This document shows, piece by piece, positions 54,563 through 62,638 of a stretch of 64,000 bases of DNA. The stretch is from Synechococcus sp. RedBA-s (lineage in GTDB: Bacteria; Cyanobacteriota; Cyanobacteriia; PCC-6307; Cyanobiaceae). The notes beneath the pieces are model-generated. The model saw only the letters and a program-made list of their open reading frames with translations, did no database searches and was not told where the DNA came from. The translations under genes and the position numbers were made by a program. Position 1 is the first letter of the stretch; every line of letters begins with the position of its first letter. The stretch covers positions 1-64,000 of the forward strand of contig NZ_JAGQBF010000016.1 of assembly GCF_024345495.1 (NCBI RefSeq). Direction: 5' to 3'.

Positions 54563-55364
54563 CCGTGCCTCAGACACCTCAAAGGCCATCAGGCGGGGCC
54601 ACACTGGCGCGAACCCTAGATGGATCGCCCTGACCCTGCCTGCCACCCGCCGCTACCTTGCCCTGCCGGCCGTTCTGGGTCTGGCGCTGGTGGCCCTGCC
54701 GCCGCTGCTGCCCCGTGCCCTGGCCCAGAGCGGGGTCACCATTCCCCTGCCGGAGCCCCAGGGCCAGACCCTGCTGCTACAGAGCGCCGATCGCGCCGAC
54801 TACGGACCCCTGGCGGAGCAGTTCCTCACCCAGGCCAACCTCGCCTACTGCGGCGTGGCCAGCATGGTGATGGTGCTCAACAGCCTGGCGGTGCCGGCCC
54901 CGGCGGCGACGGGTTACGGCAGCTACCGCTTCTGGACCCAGGAGAACGTCTTCGAGGCCGCCACCACCCGGGCGGTGCTCAGCCCGGAGGTGGTGGCCCG
55001 CCAGGGCATGACCCTGCAGGAGCTGGGGGCCCTGCTGGCCAGCCACGGGGTGCAGGCCCGGGCCATCCACGGTGATCGGCTGAGCCTGCCCCAGTTCCGC
55101 CTGCTCGTGCGCAGCAACCTCAGCCAGAGCAGTGATCGCCTACTGGTGAACTACGACCGCAAGGCCCTGGGCCAGGCCGGCGGCGGCCACATCTCCCCGC
55201 TGGCCGCCTACAACGCCGCCACGGATCGGGTGCTGGTCCTGGATGTGGCCCGCTACCGCTACCCGTCGGCTTGGGTGCCCCTGGCGGATCTCTGGCAGGC
55301 GATCCGCACCACCGACAGCAGCTCCGGCCGTAGTCGCGGCGTGGTGGTGGTGCGACGGATCTGA
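54552..55364 (+). CDS. Phytochelatin-synthase-like cysteine peptidase
   Basis: About 270 residues with a secretory segment (LALPAVLGLALVALPPLLPR to ALA). The catalytic domain matches bacterial PCS-like proteins: FLTQANLAYCGVASMVMVLN with nucleophile Cys100, GGGHISPLAAYNAATDRVLV with the His, and LDVARYRYPSAWVPL with the Asp. In cyanobacteria (Nostoc NsPCS) the enzyme mainly cleaves glycine from glutathione, giving gamma-glutamylcysteine. The exported form here would act in the periplasm. The start is unclear: the only canonical in-frame ATG (54552) overlaps the divergent gene by 11 bases, and no GTG/TTG precedes the signal segment. Confidence 0.82.
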   Translation: MPCIRASDTSKAIRRGHTGANPRWIALTLPATRRYLALPAVLGLALVALPPLLPRALAQSGVTIPLPEPQGQTLLLQSADRADYGPLAEQFLTQANLAYCGVASMVMVLNSLAVPAPAATGYGSYRFWTQENVFEAATTRAVLSPEVVARQGMTLQELGALLASHGVQARAIHGDRLSLPQFRLLVRSNLSQSSDRLLVNYDRKALGQAGGGHISPLAAYNAATDRVLVLDVARYRYPSAWVPLADLWQAIRTTDSSSGRSRGVVVVRRI

Positions 55365-55428
55365 GGGCGGTACAACGCCACCATCTGCAACGCCACGGTC
55401 CGTGGCGAGTCGGCCTGTGCTGCACTCG

Positions 55429-56181
55429 ATGGCCCCTGCCCGCTCCCGGCTCAACCCGGCGATGCTGGTGCTCATGCTGCTGGGCGGTCTCTGCGGGGCC
55501 GTACTGATCCACGCGCGGCCAGCCATCGCCGCGCCGCTGATCCCCGACTCGGCCAGCGGCGCGGGCTCTGAAAACGAGACCTGGACTGAGGCCATTCGGC
55601 AGCAGCCAGGCGATGGTTCACCAGCGACGCCCCCCAGGCCCGAGCGGCCGGCAACGGTTCCCCCCGTGGTCGCCGTGGGAGATCTTGCACTCGAGGGGCA
55701 ACCGCCTTGGCCTGGCGAGGCTGCCGCGAGGCCGCCGGAGCCGTTGCATTACCCCCTGGCCCGCCCCGCCAGCGAGCAAGACCCCTGGGGCTGGCGATAT
55801 GCGAGCGCCCGCGGGGCCTGGCGCATGCACACCGGAGTGGATCTGATCGCGCCAGAGGGCACCGCCGTGCTGGCCGTGAACGGGGGCCGGGTGCAGCGGG
55901 TCGATGTGATTTCGGGCTACGGCCTCACGGTGCTGATCGACCACGGAGCTGGCTGGTCAAGCCTCTATGCCCACCTGCTGGAGGCCAGCGTGAGCCCAGG
56001 CGAGAGCCTGCGGGCCGGACAGCCCCTGGGTCTGGTGGGCCAGAGCGGCAATGCCAGCGGTCCGCACTTGCACCTGGAGCTTCGCCAACGGCAGCCTCAG
56101 GGGCTGGTGGCGGTGGACCCCACACCGCTGCTGCCCGCGCCTCCCTCCGCTGGGCCCATCGCTGGTGACCTGCGCCCATGA
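55429..56181 (+). CDS. M23 family metallopeptidase (LytM-like)
   Basis: 250 residues. A membrane anchor or signal (LVLMLLGGLCGAVLIHA), a Pro/Ala-rich linker, then the lysostaphin-type domain: GAWRMHTGVDLIAPEGTAVL (first zinc His and Asp), SGYGLTVLIDHGAGWSSLYA, LLEASVSPGESLRAGQPLGL and GNASGPHLHLELRQR (HxH catalytic/zinc). Its complete metal set suggests an active peptidoglycan endopeptidase in the periplasm. ATG 55429 is the best start; the open frame upstream overlaps the PCS-like gene and is non-coding. It is followed by a transglycosylase gene. Confidence 0.86.
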   Translation: MAPARSRLNPAMLVLMLLGGLCGAVLIHARPAIAAPLIPDSASGAGSENETWTEAIRQQPGDGSPATPPRPERPATVPPVVAVGDLALEGQPPWPGEAAARPPEPLHYPLARPASEQDPWGWRYASARGAWRMHTGVDLIAPEGTAVLAVNGGRVQRVDVISGYGLTVLIDHGAGWSSLYAHLLEASVSPGESLRAGQPLGLVGQSGNASGPHLHLELRQRQPQGLVAVDPTPLLPAPPSAGPIAGDLRP

Positions 56182-56263
56182 GCGCTGATGGCCAAGCTCA
56201 GTCGGCCACTGGTCAACCCACCTGGGAGCCGATACCGTCCGACGCAATTGGCCGGGTGGATGG

Positions 56264-56659
56264 ATGCCGTTTCACGCTGTTTCTGCCGGACGAGCCATCC
56301 GCCTGCTGCTCGGTGCAACCCTGGCCCTTGGGGCCACTCCCTGGGTGACTCCCGCTGCTGAAGCCAATCAAGCGGGCCAATCCCAGGTGCTTACGGCCAT
56401 CCGCCAGGTCTGGCCCGCTGCGCACCACGAGTCCGCCATCCGGCTGGCGCGCCTGGAGAGCGGCCTGTCCCCCACCGCCCGTGGCTGCGCCGGGGCCTGC
56501 CTCGGGCTGTTCCAGATCCACTACACGGCCAACCGTCAGCTGATGGCCGCGATGGGCGTCCACACGCCGGACCAGCTGCTGGATCCGGTCGTCAACAGCA
56601 CCGTGGCCTATCGCCTGTTCCGCGAGTCGGGTTGGAGCCCCTGGGGGGGTCAGCCCTGA
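56264..56659 (+). CDS. Lytic transglycosylase-like (SLT) protein
   Basis: 131 residues. Signal region AIRLLLGATLALGATPWVT. The short lysozyme-like domain has IRLARLESGLSPTARGCAGA with the catalytic Glu in LESGL, CLGLFQIHYTANRQLM (GLFQI motif) and NSTVAYRLFRESGWSPWGG. It is smaller than full Slt domains but has the E-S-x and GLxQ hallmarks. It cleaves glycan strands in peptidoglycan. It lies 82 bases after the M23 peptidase, so a cell-wall gene pair is likely. Confidence 0.8.
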   Translation: MPFHAVSAGRAIRLLLGATLALGATPWVTPAAEANQAGQSQVLTAIRQVWPAAHHESAIRLARLESGLSPTARGCAGACLGLFQIHYTANRQLMAAMGVHTPDQLLDPVVNSTVAYRLFRESGWSPWGGQP

Positions 56660-56860
56660 GTGCTGGTTCATTCAGCGATCAGCAGCCGTTGTCGGCACTG
56701 CCAGGCGTTGAAGGAAGCGAGATCCACAGTGCCGCGTTGATCTGATTTGTTGGCGGCAAAGTCAGGCCCATCGCTTTGGCTGCTGCTGAGCGTGACTCGA
56801 TACCCCAAAGGCCCTCACCCCAGGCAGGCTCCTGTCAGCGAGGCCAGACCTGATCCATCC

Positions 56861-57466
56861 ATGCCCGATCAGGACCAGCTGAACGATTTCCTCGAAGCCC
56901 TGGAAACGGCCGGCAGACCCGCCAAAAACTCAATCCTGCGCGCAGAACTCGGTTGGGATGAGCCCCTTTACGAGGAGGTGAAGGGGGAACTGGTAGCCAA
57001 GAGGATCGTGGTGCGCGGCAGGGGCCGCAGCGACAGCGTGTGGCTTGTGGGAGCCGAGCCGGTGGCGAAGGCAGACGCACCGACCAGCAAGGGCTGCGAG
57101 GTCAAGACGCTAGGCAACGGCACCGCCAACCTCGGCTTTGAGGCCAAGCTCTGGCTCACGGCCGACAAGCTGCGCAACAACATGGACGCGGCCGAGTACA
57201 AGCACGTGGTGCTCGGGCTGATCTTCCTCAAGTACATCTCAGACAGCTTCGAAGAGCACCGCGCCAAGCTGCTGGCAGGCGTTGGCGACTACGAGGGGGC
57301 CACCCAGGAAGACCCTGACGAATATAAGGCCGAGAACGTATTCTGGGTGCCGGCCGAGGCCCACTGGAGCCACCTGCAGGCCAACGCCAAGCAGCCCACG
57401 ATCGGCAAGCTCGTGGACGACGCCATGGTGGCGATCGAGCGCGACAACCCGCGCCCCCCTATCTAA
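56861..57466 (+). pseudogene. hsdM: Type I restriction methyltransferase HsdM, N-terminal fragment
   Basis: 201 residues. Residues 1-70 look like a small winged-helix extension ([20 protein letters not shown], then [11 protein letters not shown]). The HsdM N-terminal domain follows: [20 protein letters not shown], then [20 protein letters not shown] and [20 protein letters not shown], ending [14 protein letters not shown]. Relatives continue with LKGVLPKDYA and the AdoMet domain with NPPF; both are missing. The truncation is abrupt after ERDNP. Without the catalytic domain it cannot methylate. The matching hsdR start is 4.9 kb downstream. Confidence 0.85.
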
Positions 57467-57807
57467 TCGTCACCGAATACCAAGGGGTCACGATCAAGGA
57501 GCACCAGGAACGACGTCGCAGGTGGCTTCTGCTGTGGGAGCCGGGTGAGAGCCACTCGTGCCGACATACCAACGGCCCTTGCTCCCTTTGGCCAGAGAGC
57601 AAGCCACCTGCAAGCCCTGGGCAGTCACCCCCAGAATGTTTTCTAAAGCTGAGCCGTTCGATCGCCCCGCGCAGCCCCATCGGCTCCAGCCACATGCGCA
57701 TCAGCTGGTTGGCGTTGCCCGTGGTGCGGATCTACGACGGCTAAGTTGGCTATGGCGGGCTGTGTCAAGGGATGCTGCAGGTCGCTTAGCATGAATGTCG
57801 AACCGAG
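57467..57807. other. Junction region after truncated hsdM
   Basis: About 340 bases. One + frame ([20 protein letters not shown], and later SSHMRISWLALPVVRIYDG) stays open from the hsdM end to a TAA near 57742 and looks partly protein-like, but I cannot identify it and it has no start. It probably holds relics of whatever replaced the rest of hsdM. Base composition drops sharply at its right edge. Confidence 0.35.
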
Positions 57808-58401
57808 ATGACGAGACCATTGATGAGGAACGCAAAATATAGTGTCATGCTCATTGCACTTTTCAGCCTGTGTCACATGGATGGGAGCAAAGCAGAACCT
57901 CCCATAATCACGCAACTACAACCTACCGCGAGCGCTCAAGATGCCAGCGGGGCGGAAACAGACTTTTTTGCTATTGGCTGGGAATTGCTGAAAACAGAAA
58001 GCTTAGGTCCCCTCAGAATCGGATTATCTTCTGACGAAACCATTAAACTTCTCGGAAATCCTGAGACCAAATCGAAAACGAAAGTTTGGGGAGCGGATGC
58101 CCAGGAACATCAGCAATGGAGTTATAACAAGGTGGGTCTTTCCTTCGACATGGTAACCGAAGCTGGTGGACAAAGAATCGCCATGATCAAAGCTAGCAGC
58201 CCTTGCGAATTCAAAACAAACAGAGGGGTTGGCATCGGAACTGATGCCCTAACCGTGATGAGCGCTTACAAGGCTGAGATCAATTTATCAGAGAGCGATT
58301 CCTCTCAGTCCATAGTCGCCGGGTCGGTCTATGGGGGGCTTATCTTTTCTCTGCAGGATGGCCGAGTATCCTCAATCTTCCTGGGAGCAGCTGCAGAATG
58401 A
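57808..58401 (+). CDS. Secreted hypothetical protein, 197 aa
   Basis: Signal peptide around SVMLIALFSLCHMDGSKA. The mature part has a segment reminiscent of SmpA/OmlA-type small domains: LGPLRIGLSSDETIKLLGNP, then WSYNKVGLSFDMVTE and GVGIGTDALTVMSAY, a repeated G-(I/L)-G-(L/T)-x-x-D pattern often seen in such proteins. The gene is clearly AT-richer than neighbours before 57 kb. It overlaps the next gene by four bases (ATGA), so the pair is an operon. The true function is unknown. Confidence 0.65.
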   Translation: MTRPLMRNAKYSVMLIALFSLCHMDGSKAEPPIITQLQPTASAQDASGAETDFFAIGWELLKTESLGPLRIGLSSDETIKLLGNPETKSKTKVWGADAQEHQQWSYNKVGLSFDMVTEAGGQRIAMIKASSPCEFKTNRGVGIGTDALTVMSAYKAEINLSESDSSQSIVAGSVYGGLIFSLQDGRVSSIFLGAAAE

Positions 58402-58997
58402 TTGGTCGGTTATCGTCTGCCATGATCAATAAAGCGACCGTACTTCGTGCCGCCGCCAACTTCAGTACTTTGTACGGCATAGGCTTGCGAACCGTCCTGC
58501 TACTGTCCGTGGCGCTTAGTACGAAGTTTGCCTTTTCAGCTGAGCTACCCACTGGTTGGCGAGTTCCCACAGCGAAGGAATTGGCCGCAGAACCATTAAG
58601 GAAGAAGTCACCAACGAGAAACGCGAAGGCCGTTGGTGACTTCAATGGCGATGGAACACCAGATCAAGCATACCAAGTCATCAGTAGAAAGTTTTGCGGC
58701 GAGGGCTTGGTAGTTAGACTGTCCTCTCCAAAAGGATTCACTTGGAAGATCATTAACCAAATTGACTGGGGCAAAGACTGTACATCTTCAGCCCTTGACA
58801 TGGGCATCGACTTAGCCAAGCGAGGAGACTACATGACAGCATGCGGAAAAGGCTATTGGGAATGTGGCATCAATGAGCCGAAAGTTCTGAAGCTGAAGAT
58901 GCCAGGAATCTGGCACTTTCGCTTCGAAAGCGCCGCATCCATATGGTACTGGGATCACAAGAGCAAAGAGTTCATGCAAGTATGGATAAGTGATTAG
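58398..58997 (+). CDS. Secreted hypothetical protein, 199 aa
   Basis: A hydrophobic export segment (TVLLLSVALSTKFAFSA) precedes LPTGWRVPTAKELAAEPLRK and an FG-GAP-like calcium loop, AVGDFNGDGTPDQAYQVI (D-x-N-x-D-G-x-x-D). Later CTSSALDMGIDLAKRGDYMT and ACGKGYWECGINEP carry four Cys. It may be a small periplasmic Ca2+-binding protein. It starts inside the stop of the upstream gene. AT-rich like its partner, suggesting joint transfer. Unrecognised family. Confidence 0.65.
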   Translation: MIGRLSSAMINKATVLRAAANFSTLYGIGLRTVLLLSVALSTKFAFSAELPTGWRVPTAKELAAEPLRKKSPTRNAKAVGDFNGDGTPDQAYQVISRKFCGEGLVVRLSSPKGFTWKIINQIDWGKDCTSSALDMGIDLAKRGDYMTACGKGYWECGINEPKVLKLKMPGIWHFRFESAASIWYWDHKSKEFMQVWISD

Positions 58998-59611
58998 TAC
59001 CGTGCAACTGAGGCTTCAAGGCGACGTCAGGCGGAGATACAGTGGCTCCAAAGCCTGAGTTTCTTGGGTCATGGAATACCACCTCAGAATATATTCATAT
59101 TGTGAAATATGGTCTACTTGATGCCTTATCTATCAGCGAAGTAGTGCTTGGGCTGTGGTGAGCTGAGCTTCGAATTGCCGCCTGCTGCATGTTGAAGCTT
59201 ACGGGCCGAGTTGACGCGGGCTGACTGTTGCGGTCTGGACGGTTCATTTCAATGACAGCATAAACAGCAGCAGTAAGTTCACGGCACAGGTCAGCAGCTC
59301 AGTGTGTAGACCTCCCTGGGGATAAGCAATCGGAGTTGGCCCAGTCTGCCACCGTGGCGACGGGCGTCGTTGTCGACGCCATGATGAAACAGGGCTGACG
59401 GTCCGATCTGTGCCACCGAGCTCGCTGATCCCATCTCTGCCGATCGGCGGTGGGACAACCAATCAGCGTGGCAACTGTACAGATCTGGTGGGACGCATTG
59501 GCCACACGCTTGATCAAGCAATGACATTGCCCTGCTGGACGGAGATCGTCAGTATCTGTTTGTCGTGTGGATCATGTAGCTGATTACATCCCCCCTCGGT
59601 CCAGCAGGCGA
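58998..59611. other. Non-coding stretch
   Basis: About 610 bases with only short frames and no consistent coding text on either strand. Several overlapping reverse frames at 59244-59527 share no family resemblance and lack ribosome sites. I see no tRNA or operator. Confidence 0.35.
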
Positions 59612-59863
59612 CTAGGAGGCTGTTGCGCATAGATTGCAGACGTCAGCAGACACACGCAAAAGACCGGATCCAGCCAACATGGGGCGCAGGCTGATCCTGG
59701 TGAGACTGGCCTGACAATAAGAGTCGGCTCAAATTGATTACTGTGACTGCGATTTGCGGGCTAGCCAGTGTTGTACGGCCACAGAATATCTCAGTATCAT
59801 TCTACTCTGGTCGCACTGTCTGTGGATTTGCTCATAAAAAATCTATGCGCAACAGCCTCCTAG
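59612..59863. mobile_element. MITE-like element with 24-base perfect inverted repeats
   Basis: 252 bases bounded by perfect 24-base inverted repeats (59612-59635 and 59840-59863). Each repeat reads outward-in CTAGGAGGCTGTTGCGCATA plus ATT. The interior of about 204 bases has no transposase frame. The outermost CTAG is self-complementary and fits the YTAR targets duplicated by IS5-type elements, so it may be a target duplication. A non-autonomous element mobilised by an IS elsewhere is the best reading. Confidence 0.7.
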
Positions 59864-60113
59864 CCAAGAGTAAGACCCCGCTCACGACAATCAACTATGA
59901 GCTCGGTGATCTTGAAGCCATCGGGCTCTAGGCCAACGATGTGCTTGTTGGTGGCAGCGCATCAACCATATGGAATCCTCTTGGTCCCGGGCTACTTTCC
60001 CTGTATCAAACTGTCAATCTCGGCCGTTTGCCTGACTTTGCGTATTATTTTATCAGTCAGCAGCCAGTCATCTGGTCGCTGGCCATCAACAAAACCGTAT
60101 CAAGGACGACAAA
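59864..60113. other. Leader region before the Cys-rich gene
   Basis: About 250 bases, AT-rich, with no gene. It presumably contains the promoter of the gene at 60114. No clear ribosome site precedes that ATG beyond GGACGAC a few bases upstream. Confidence 0.3.
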
Positions 60114-61145
60114 ATGAGGACTGTGTTGCGTTCCGCTTTACTTGCCTTTACTATCGGTTTCGGCAGTATTTTTGCAGCATCATCTCCCTCTTTTGCCCAG
60201 CAATCGATACCTCAAATACAATTGATTCCCGGCAAACAATGCGTATACAACAAATCAGGTTACTCCGCGACAGTTTCGTGGTACAATCCTGGCACAGTTA
60301 TATTCACCGGGGAATCGAGGACGGAAGAAAAAGATTATACAAAATATTCTATTGTAAAAGGCGCTAAGCCTGCGGAGGCAAAAACTATAACCGTTGGCTT
60401 TAGTAGCTGTACTCAGTATGCCAACCGCATAGCTGTTGTAAGGATTGTTGGGTATGATAAAGTAAATAGTTTGATTACTAATCTTACTGGGGCTGCTGTT
60501 GGAATTGGCACTGCTGTAGGTGGAGCCTTCGTATGTGCTGCGTCTCTCGGAGCTGGCTGCATAGCACTCACGGCCATTGGTCCTGCAGCTGGGGGCGCGA
60601 TTGCACTGGTCGGTGATGCGCTGCCCGAGGTCAAGGAGATTGCCTATATTGGCTCTCCTGGAACAAAAAACTATCTGGATCTTGGGGGTACCGTCTGGGA
60701 CCCTTCTGCTAGTATCGCCACCTCTTTACCATTGGGTAATGGTAGATGCCCGGATGGCAAAGTGAATGATGCCGGACTTTGTTATGTCCCTTGCAAGGCG
60801 GGCTTTAAGGGAGTCGCCACCATGTGTGTTCCATCGTGCCCTTCTGGCTTCACGGACACAGGATTGCACTGCGCAAAGCCTGCGGCTTATGGGCGGGGTG
60901 CTGGTTTCCCCTGGCAATTCGGTGATAAGGCGTTCAGCTTGGATGGAGCGAGACAGCGGTGTGCAGCGGCGAATCCCCAGGGCTGTGAGGTTTCCGGAGC
61001 GATTGTCTATCCTAAGTGCAGGTCGGGTTTCAACCCTATTGGCTCCAACATCTGTACGCCCCAATGTCCATCCGGCATGCTTGATATCGGCGTATCGTGT
61101 CAGAAGCAAACCTACGATCGCGGTGCCGGCACGGTTATCCAATAG
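60114..61145 (+). CDS. Secreted cysteine-rich repeat protein, 343 aa
   Basis: Signal peptide LRSALLAFTIGFGSIFAASS to FAQ. Residues about 30-110 form a soluble domain with two Cys (GKQCVYNKSGYSATVSWYNP; FSSCTQYANRIAVVRI). A long hydrophobic Gly/Ala-rich segment follows (LTGAAVGIGTAVGGAFVCAA to GAIALVGDAL) and could insert into membrane. The last 120 residues are Cys-rich repeats: CYVPCKAGFKGVATMCVPSC, CPSGFTDTGLHCAKPAAYGR, then CRSGFNPIGSNICTPQC and CPSGMLDIGVSCQKQTYDRG. The spaced C-P-x-G-(F/M)-x-D-x-G-x-x-C units suggest disulfide-locked modules. The signal, glycine-rich hydrophobic stretch and repeats suggest an exported, perhaps membrane-active or surface protein. Family not recognised. 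Confidence 0.65.
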   Translation: MRTVLRSALLAFTIGFGSIFAASSPSFAQQSIPQIQLIPGKQCVYNKSGYSATVSWYNPGTVIFTGESRTEEKDYTKYSIVKGAKPAEAKTITVGFSSCTQYANRIAVVRIVGYDKVNSLITNLTGAAVGIGTAVGGAFVCAASLGAGCIALTAIGPAAGGAIALVGDALPEVKEIAYIGSPGTKNYLDLGGTVWDPSASIATSLPLGNGRCPDGKVNDAGLCYVPCKAGFKGVATMCVPSCPSGFTDTGLHCAKPAAYGRGAGFPWQFGDKAFSLDGARQRCAAANPQGCEVSGAIVYPKCRSGFNPIGSNICTPQCPSGMLDIGVSCQKQTYDRGAGTVIQ

Positions 61146-61297
61146 ACTTGAATTATTTTCGTGGGGTCGCTAAGCTGTGGCCCCGGAGATCTTAGATCAA
61201 TCGTGCGCGATCTTCTTTGGTTTTGAATGCGCTATCTCAGTCCAGTTCAACTGGACTTTTTTGAAATCCCCTCTTAGGGGATCGATGATAGATAACT

Positions 61298-61330
61298 CTC
61301 TCAATCGCACGCCCTGGGCTTGATTGAGAG
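61298..61330. repeat. Hairpin with 9-base stem
   Basis: CTCTCAATC at 61298-61306 pairs perfectly with GATTGAGAG at 61322-61330 around a 15-base loop. A smaller hairpin (CCCCT-CTT-AGGGG) lies 20 bases upstream. No T run follows, so this is more likely a transcript-end or element-end structure than a classic terminator. Confidence 0.35.
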
Positions 61331-62025
61331 GATTAACGCATCGTTATTACGAGGCTGTGACGGCTGATGTCCGCAGGCGGTTGAGCCTGCTTCATGCCCA
61401 GGGGTGGCCAGGATTTCCTTGGCGCTGAGCGGCCATGTCGTCACTCTCTAAAATTGAAGTAAGGTATGGCGGCTGGAGGTACAGGTGGTGCCCGCGTGAT
61501 AGAAGGAGCAATACGGCTGTAGCGCTGCCGACAAATTCACGGTGGTGCAAATGACCGCTGGCCTCAATGACACCGAGCTAGGGCCTACTGCCGCGAGCGG
61601 AGCCTCCTTCCTGAGCAGGTGATCCAGTTATAGTCAACCGACTCAGAATGCCAACGCTAAACTGGTGCTGACTGTGGCCGAGCATAAAACACTGGATGAG
61701 CTCTGCGCCCAGCATCTGCAAGAGATCAAGCATCCGCACGAGTAGCTGCAGCCCGAGGAGAAAGCCCTTGCGGATACGGAGGCGTTGCTGGCAATAAAAT
61801 ACGTGGAATGCCATCTGCTTGGAGGACGCGGAAGCCGGAAGGCTGACGAGTGGCGTGCACCGGCGGAAGGCGATCAAGCTCTGATGAAAAGGAACAGTGG
61901 TGCTCCGCCCAAGGGCATACCCTCACTGATTGCAGGATCCCCTCTGCCTGATCTCAACGAAACCCAAGTACATCACAATCCTCACCACTTCCGCAGTCTT
62001 CAGAACAGGTAGCTGGCCCAATATC
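61331..62025. other. Degenerate region
   Basis: About 700 bases of broken frames. One + frame (QNANAKLVLTVAEHKTLDEL, then a TAG, then EEKALADTEALLAIKYVECH) looks like decayed coding sequence but is not identifiable. No RNA gene seen. Confidence 0.3.
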
Positions 62026-62210
62026 TCAGCTCGCTACACAGATCTGCTGCAAGCCAACGAAATCACCTGCCAGCTTGGGTTCGCCATCCTCAGGGAGCAT
62101 CTCAATCACCTCATGGAGGTTGGCCTGCAATTCCTCAACGGTCTCTCCCTGGCTATGGGCCCCTGGGAATCCAGGCACATAGCCAACGAGCAGTCCGGTG
62201 CCGGGACAGC
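62026..62210 (-). pseudogene. HicB-family antitoxin remnant
   Basis: On the reverse strand: GTGLLVGYVPGFPGAHSQGE, then TVEELQANLHEVIEMLPEDG and EPKLAGDFVGLQQI before a TGA at 62026. This is the HicB-type RNase-H-like fold found in antitoxins (V-P-x-x-P-G...G-x-T-x-E-E-L...N..E.IE). A TAG precedes the first strand and there is no start codon, so the N-terminus is lost. No HicA toxin is recognisable beside it. Confidence 0.6.
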
Positions 62211-62320
62211 GCTAAATCACAGCCGAAAACGTACGCAAGGGCTTGTTTCTGAACGGTTTGGCCCCATTCTGGTGCACATCTGGGTCCAGACGTTCGTTTC
62301 GGCGCCAAGCGCCAACCCCC

Positions 62321-62638
62321 ATGACCCTCACCGAATCCATGGTCGAAGCGGCGGCCCTCGGCTGGTTCCAGCAGCTGGGCTACGCGGTGCTCCCCGGCCC
62401 CCAGCTGGCCCCCGGCGAACCGGCAGCCGAGCGGGAGTCGTTCGGCGATGTGGTGCAGGTGGGCCGCCTGCGCGAGGTCATCCGCCAGCTCAACCCGGCC
62501 ATCCCTGAGGTCGCCCGCGAAGAAGCCCTGCGCAAGCTGCTGCGCCTGGCCCTGCCCTCGCTCGTGCAAACCAACCGCGCCTTCCACCGCCTGCTGCGGG
62601 AAGGCGTCCCGGTGGAGTACCCCCGCCCCCAGGGCTGA
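62321..62638 (+). pseudogene. hsdR: Type I restriction endonuclease HsdR, N-terminal fragment
   Basis: 105 residues: MTLTESMVEAAALGWFQQLG, then PQLAPGEPAAERESFGDVVQ, LREVIRQLNPAIPEVAREEA and TNRAFHRLLREGVPVEYPRP. This is the start of HsdR, where the TES..E.A...L..LGW opening and NRAFHRLLxxGVxVEY block precede the nuclease (PD-(D/E)xK) and DEAD-box motor domains. The frame runs into the ISAs1 end at 62630 and stops in its terminal repeat. All catalytic parts are absent. With the hsdM fragment it shows a dead type I system. Confidence 0.85.

Noticed and set aside
57459-57701. Reverse frame in the junction after hsdM
   Set aside because: Short, with no family match and no ribosome site; the + frame through the same bases is at least as protein-like, so neither is called.
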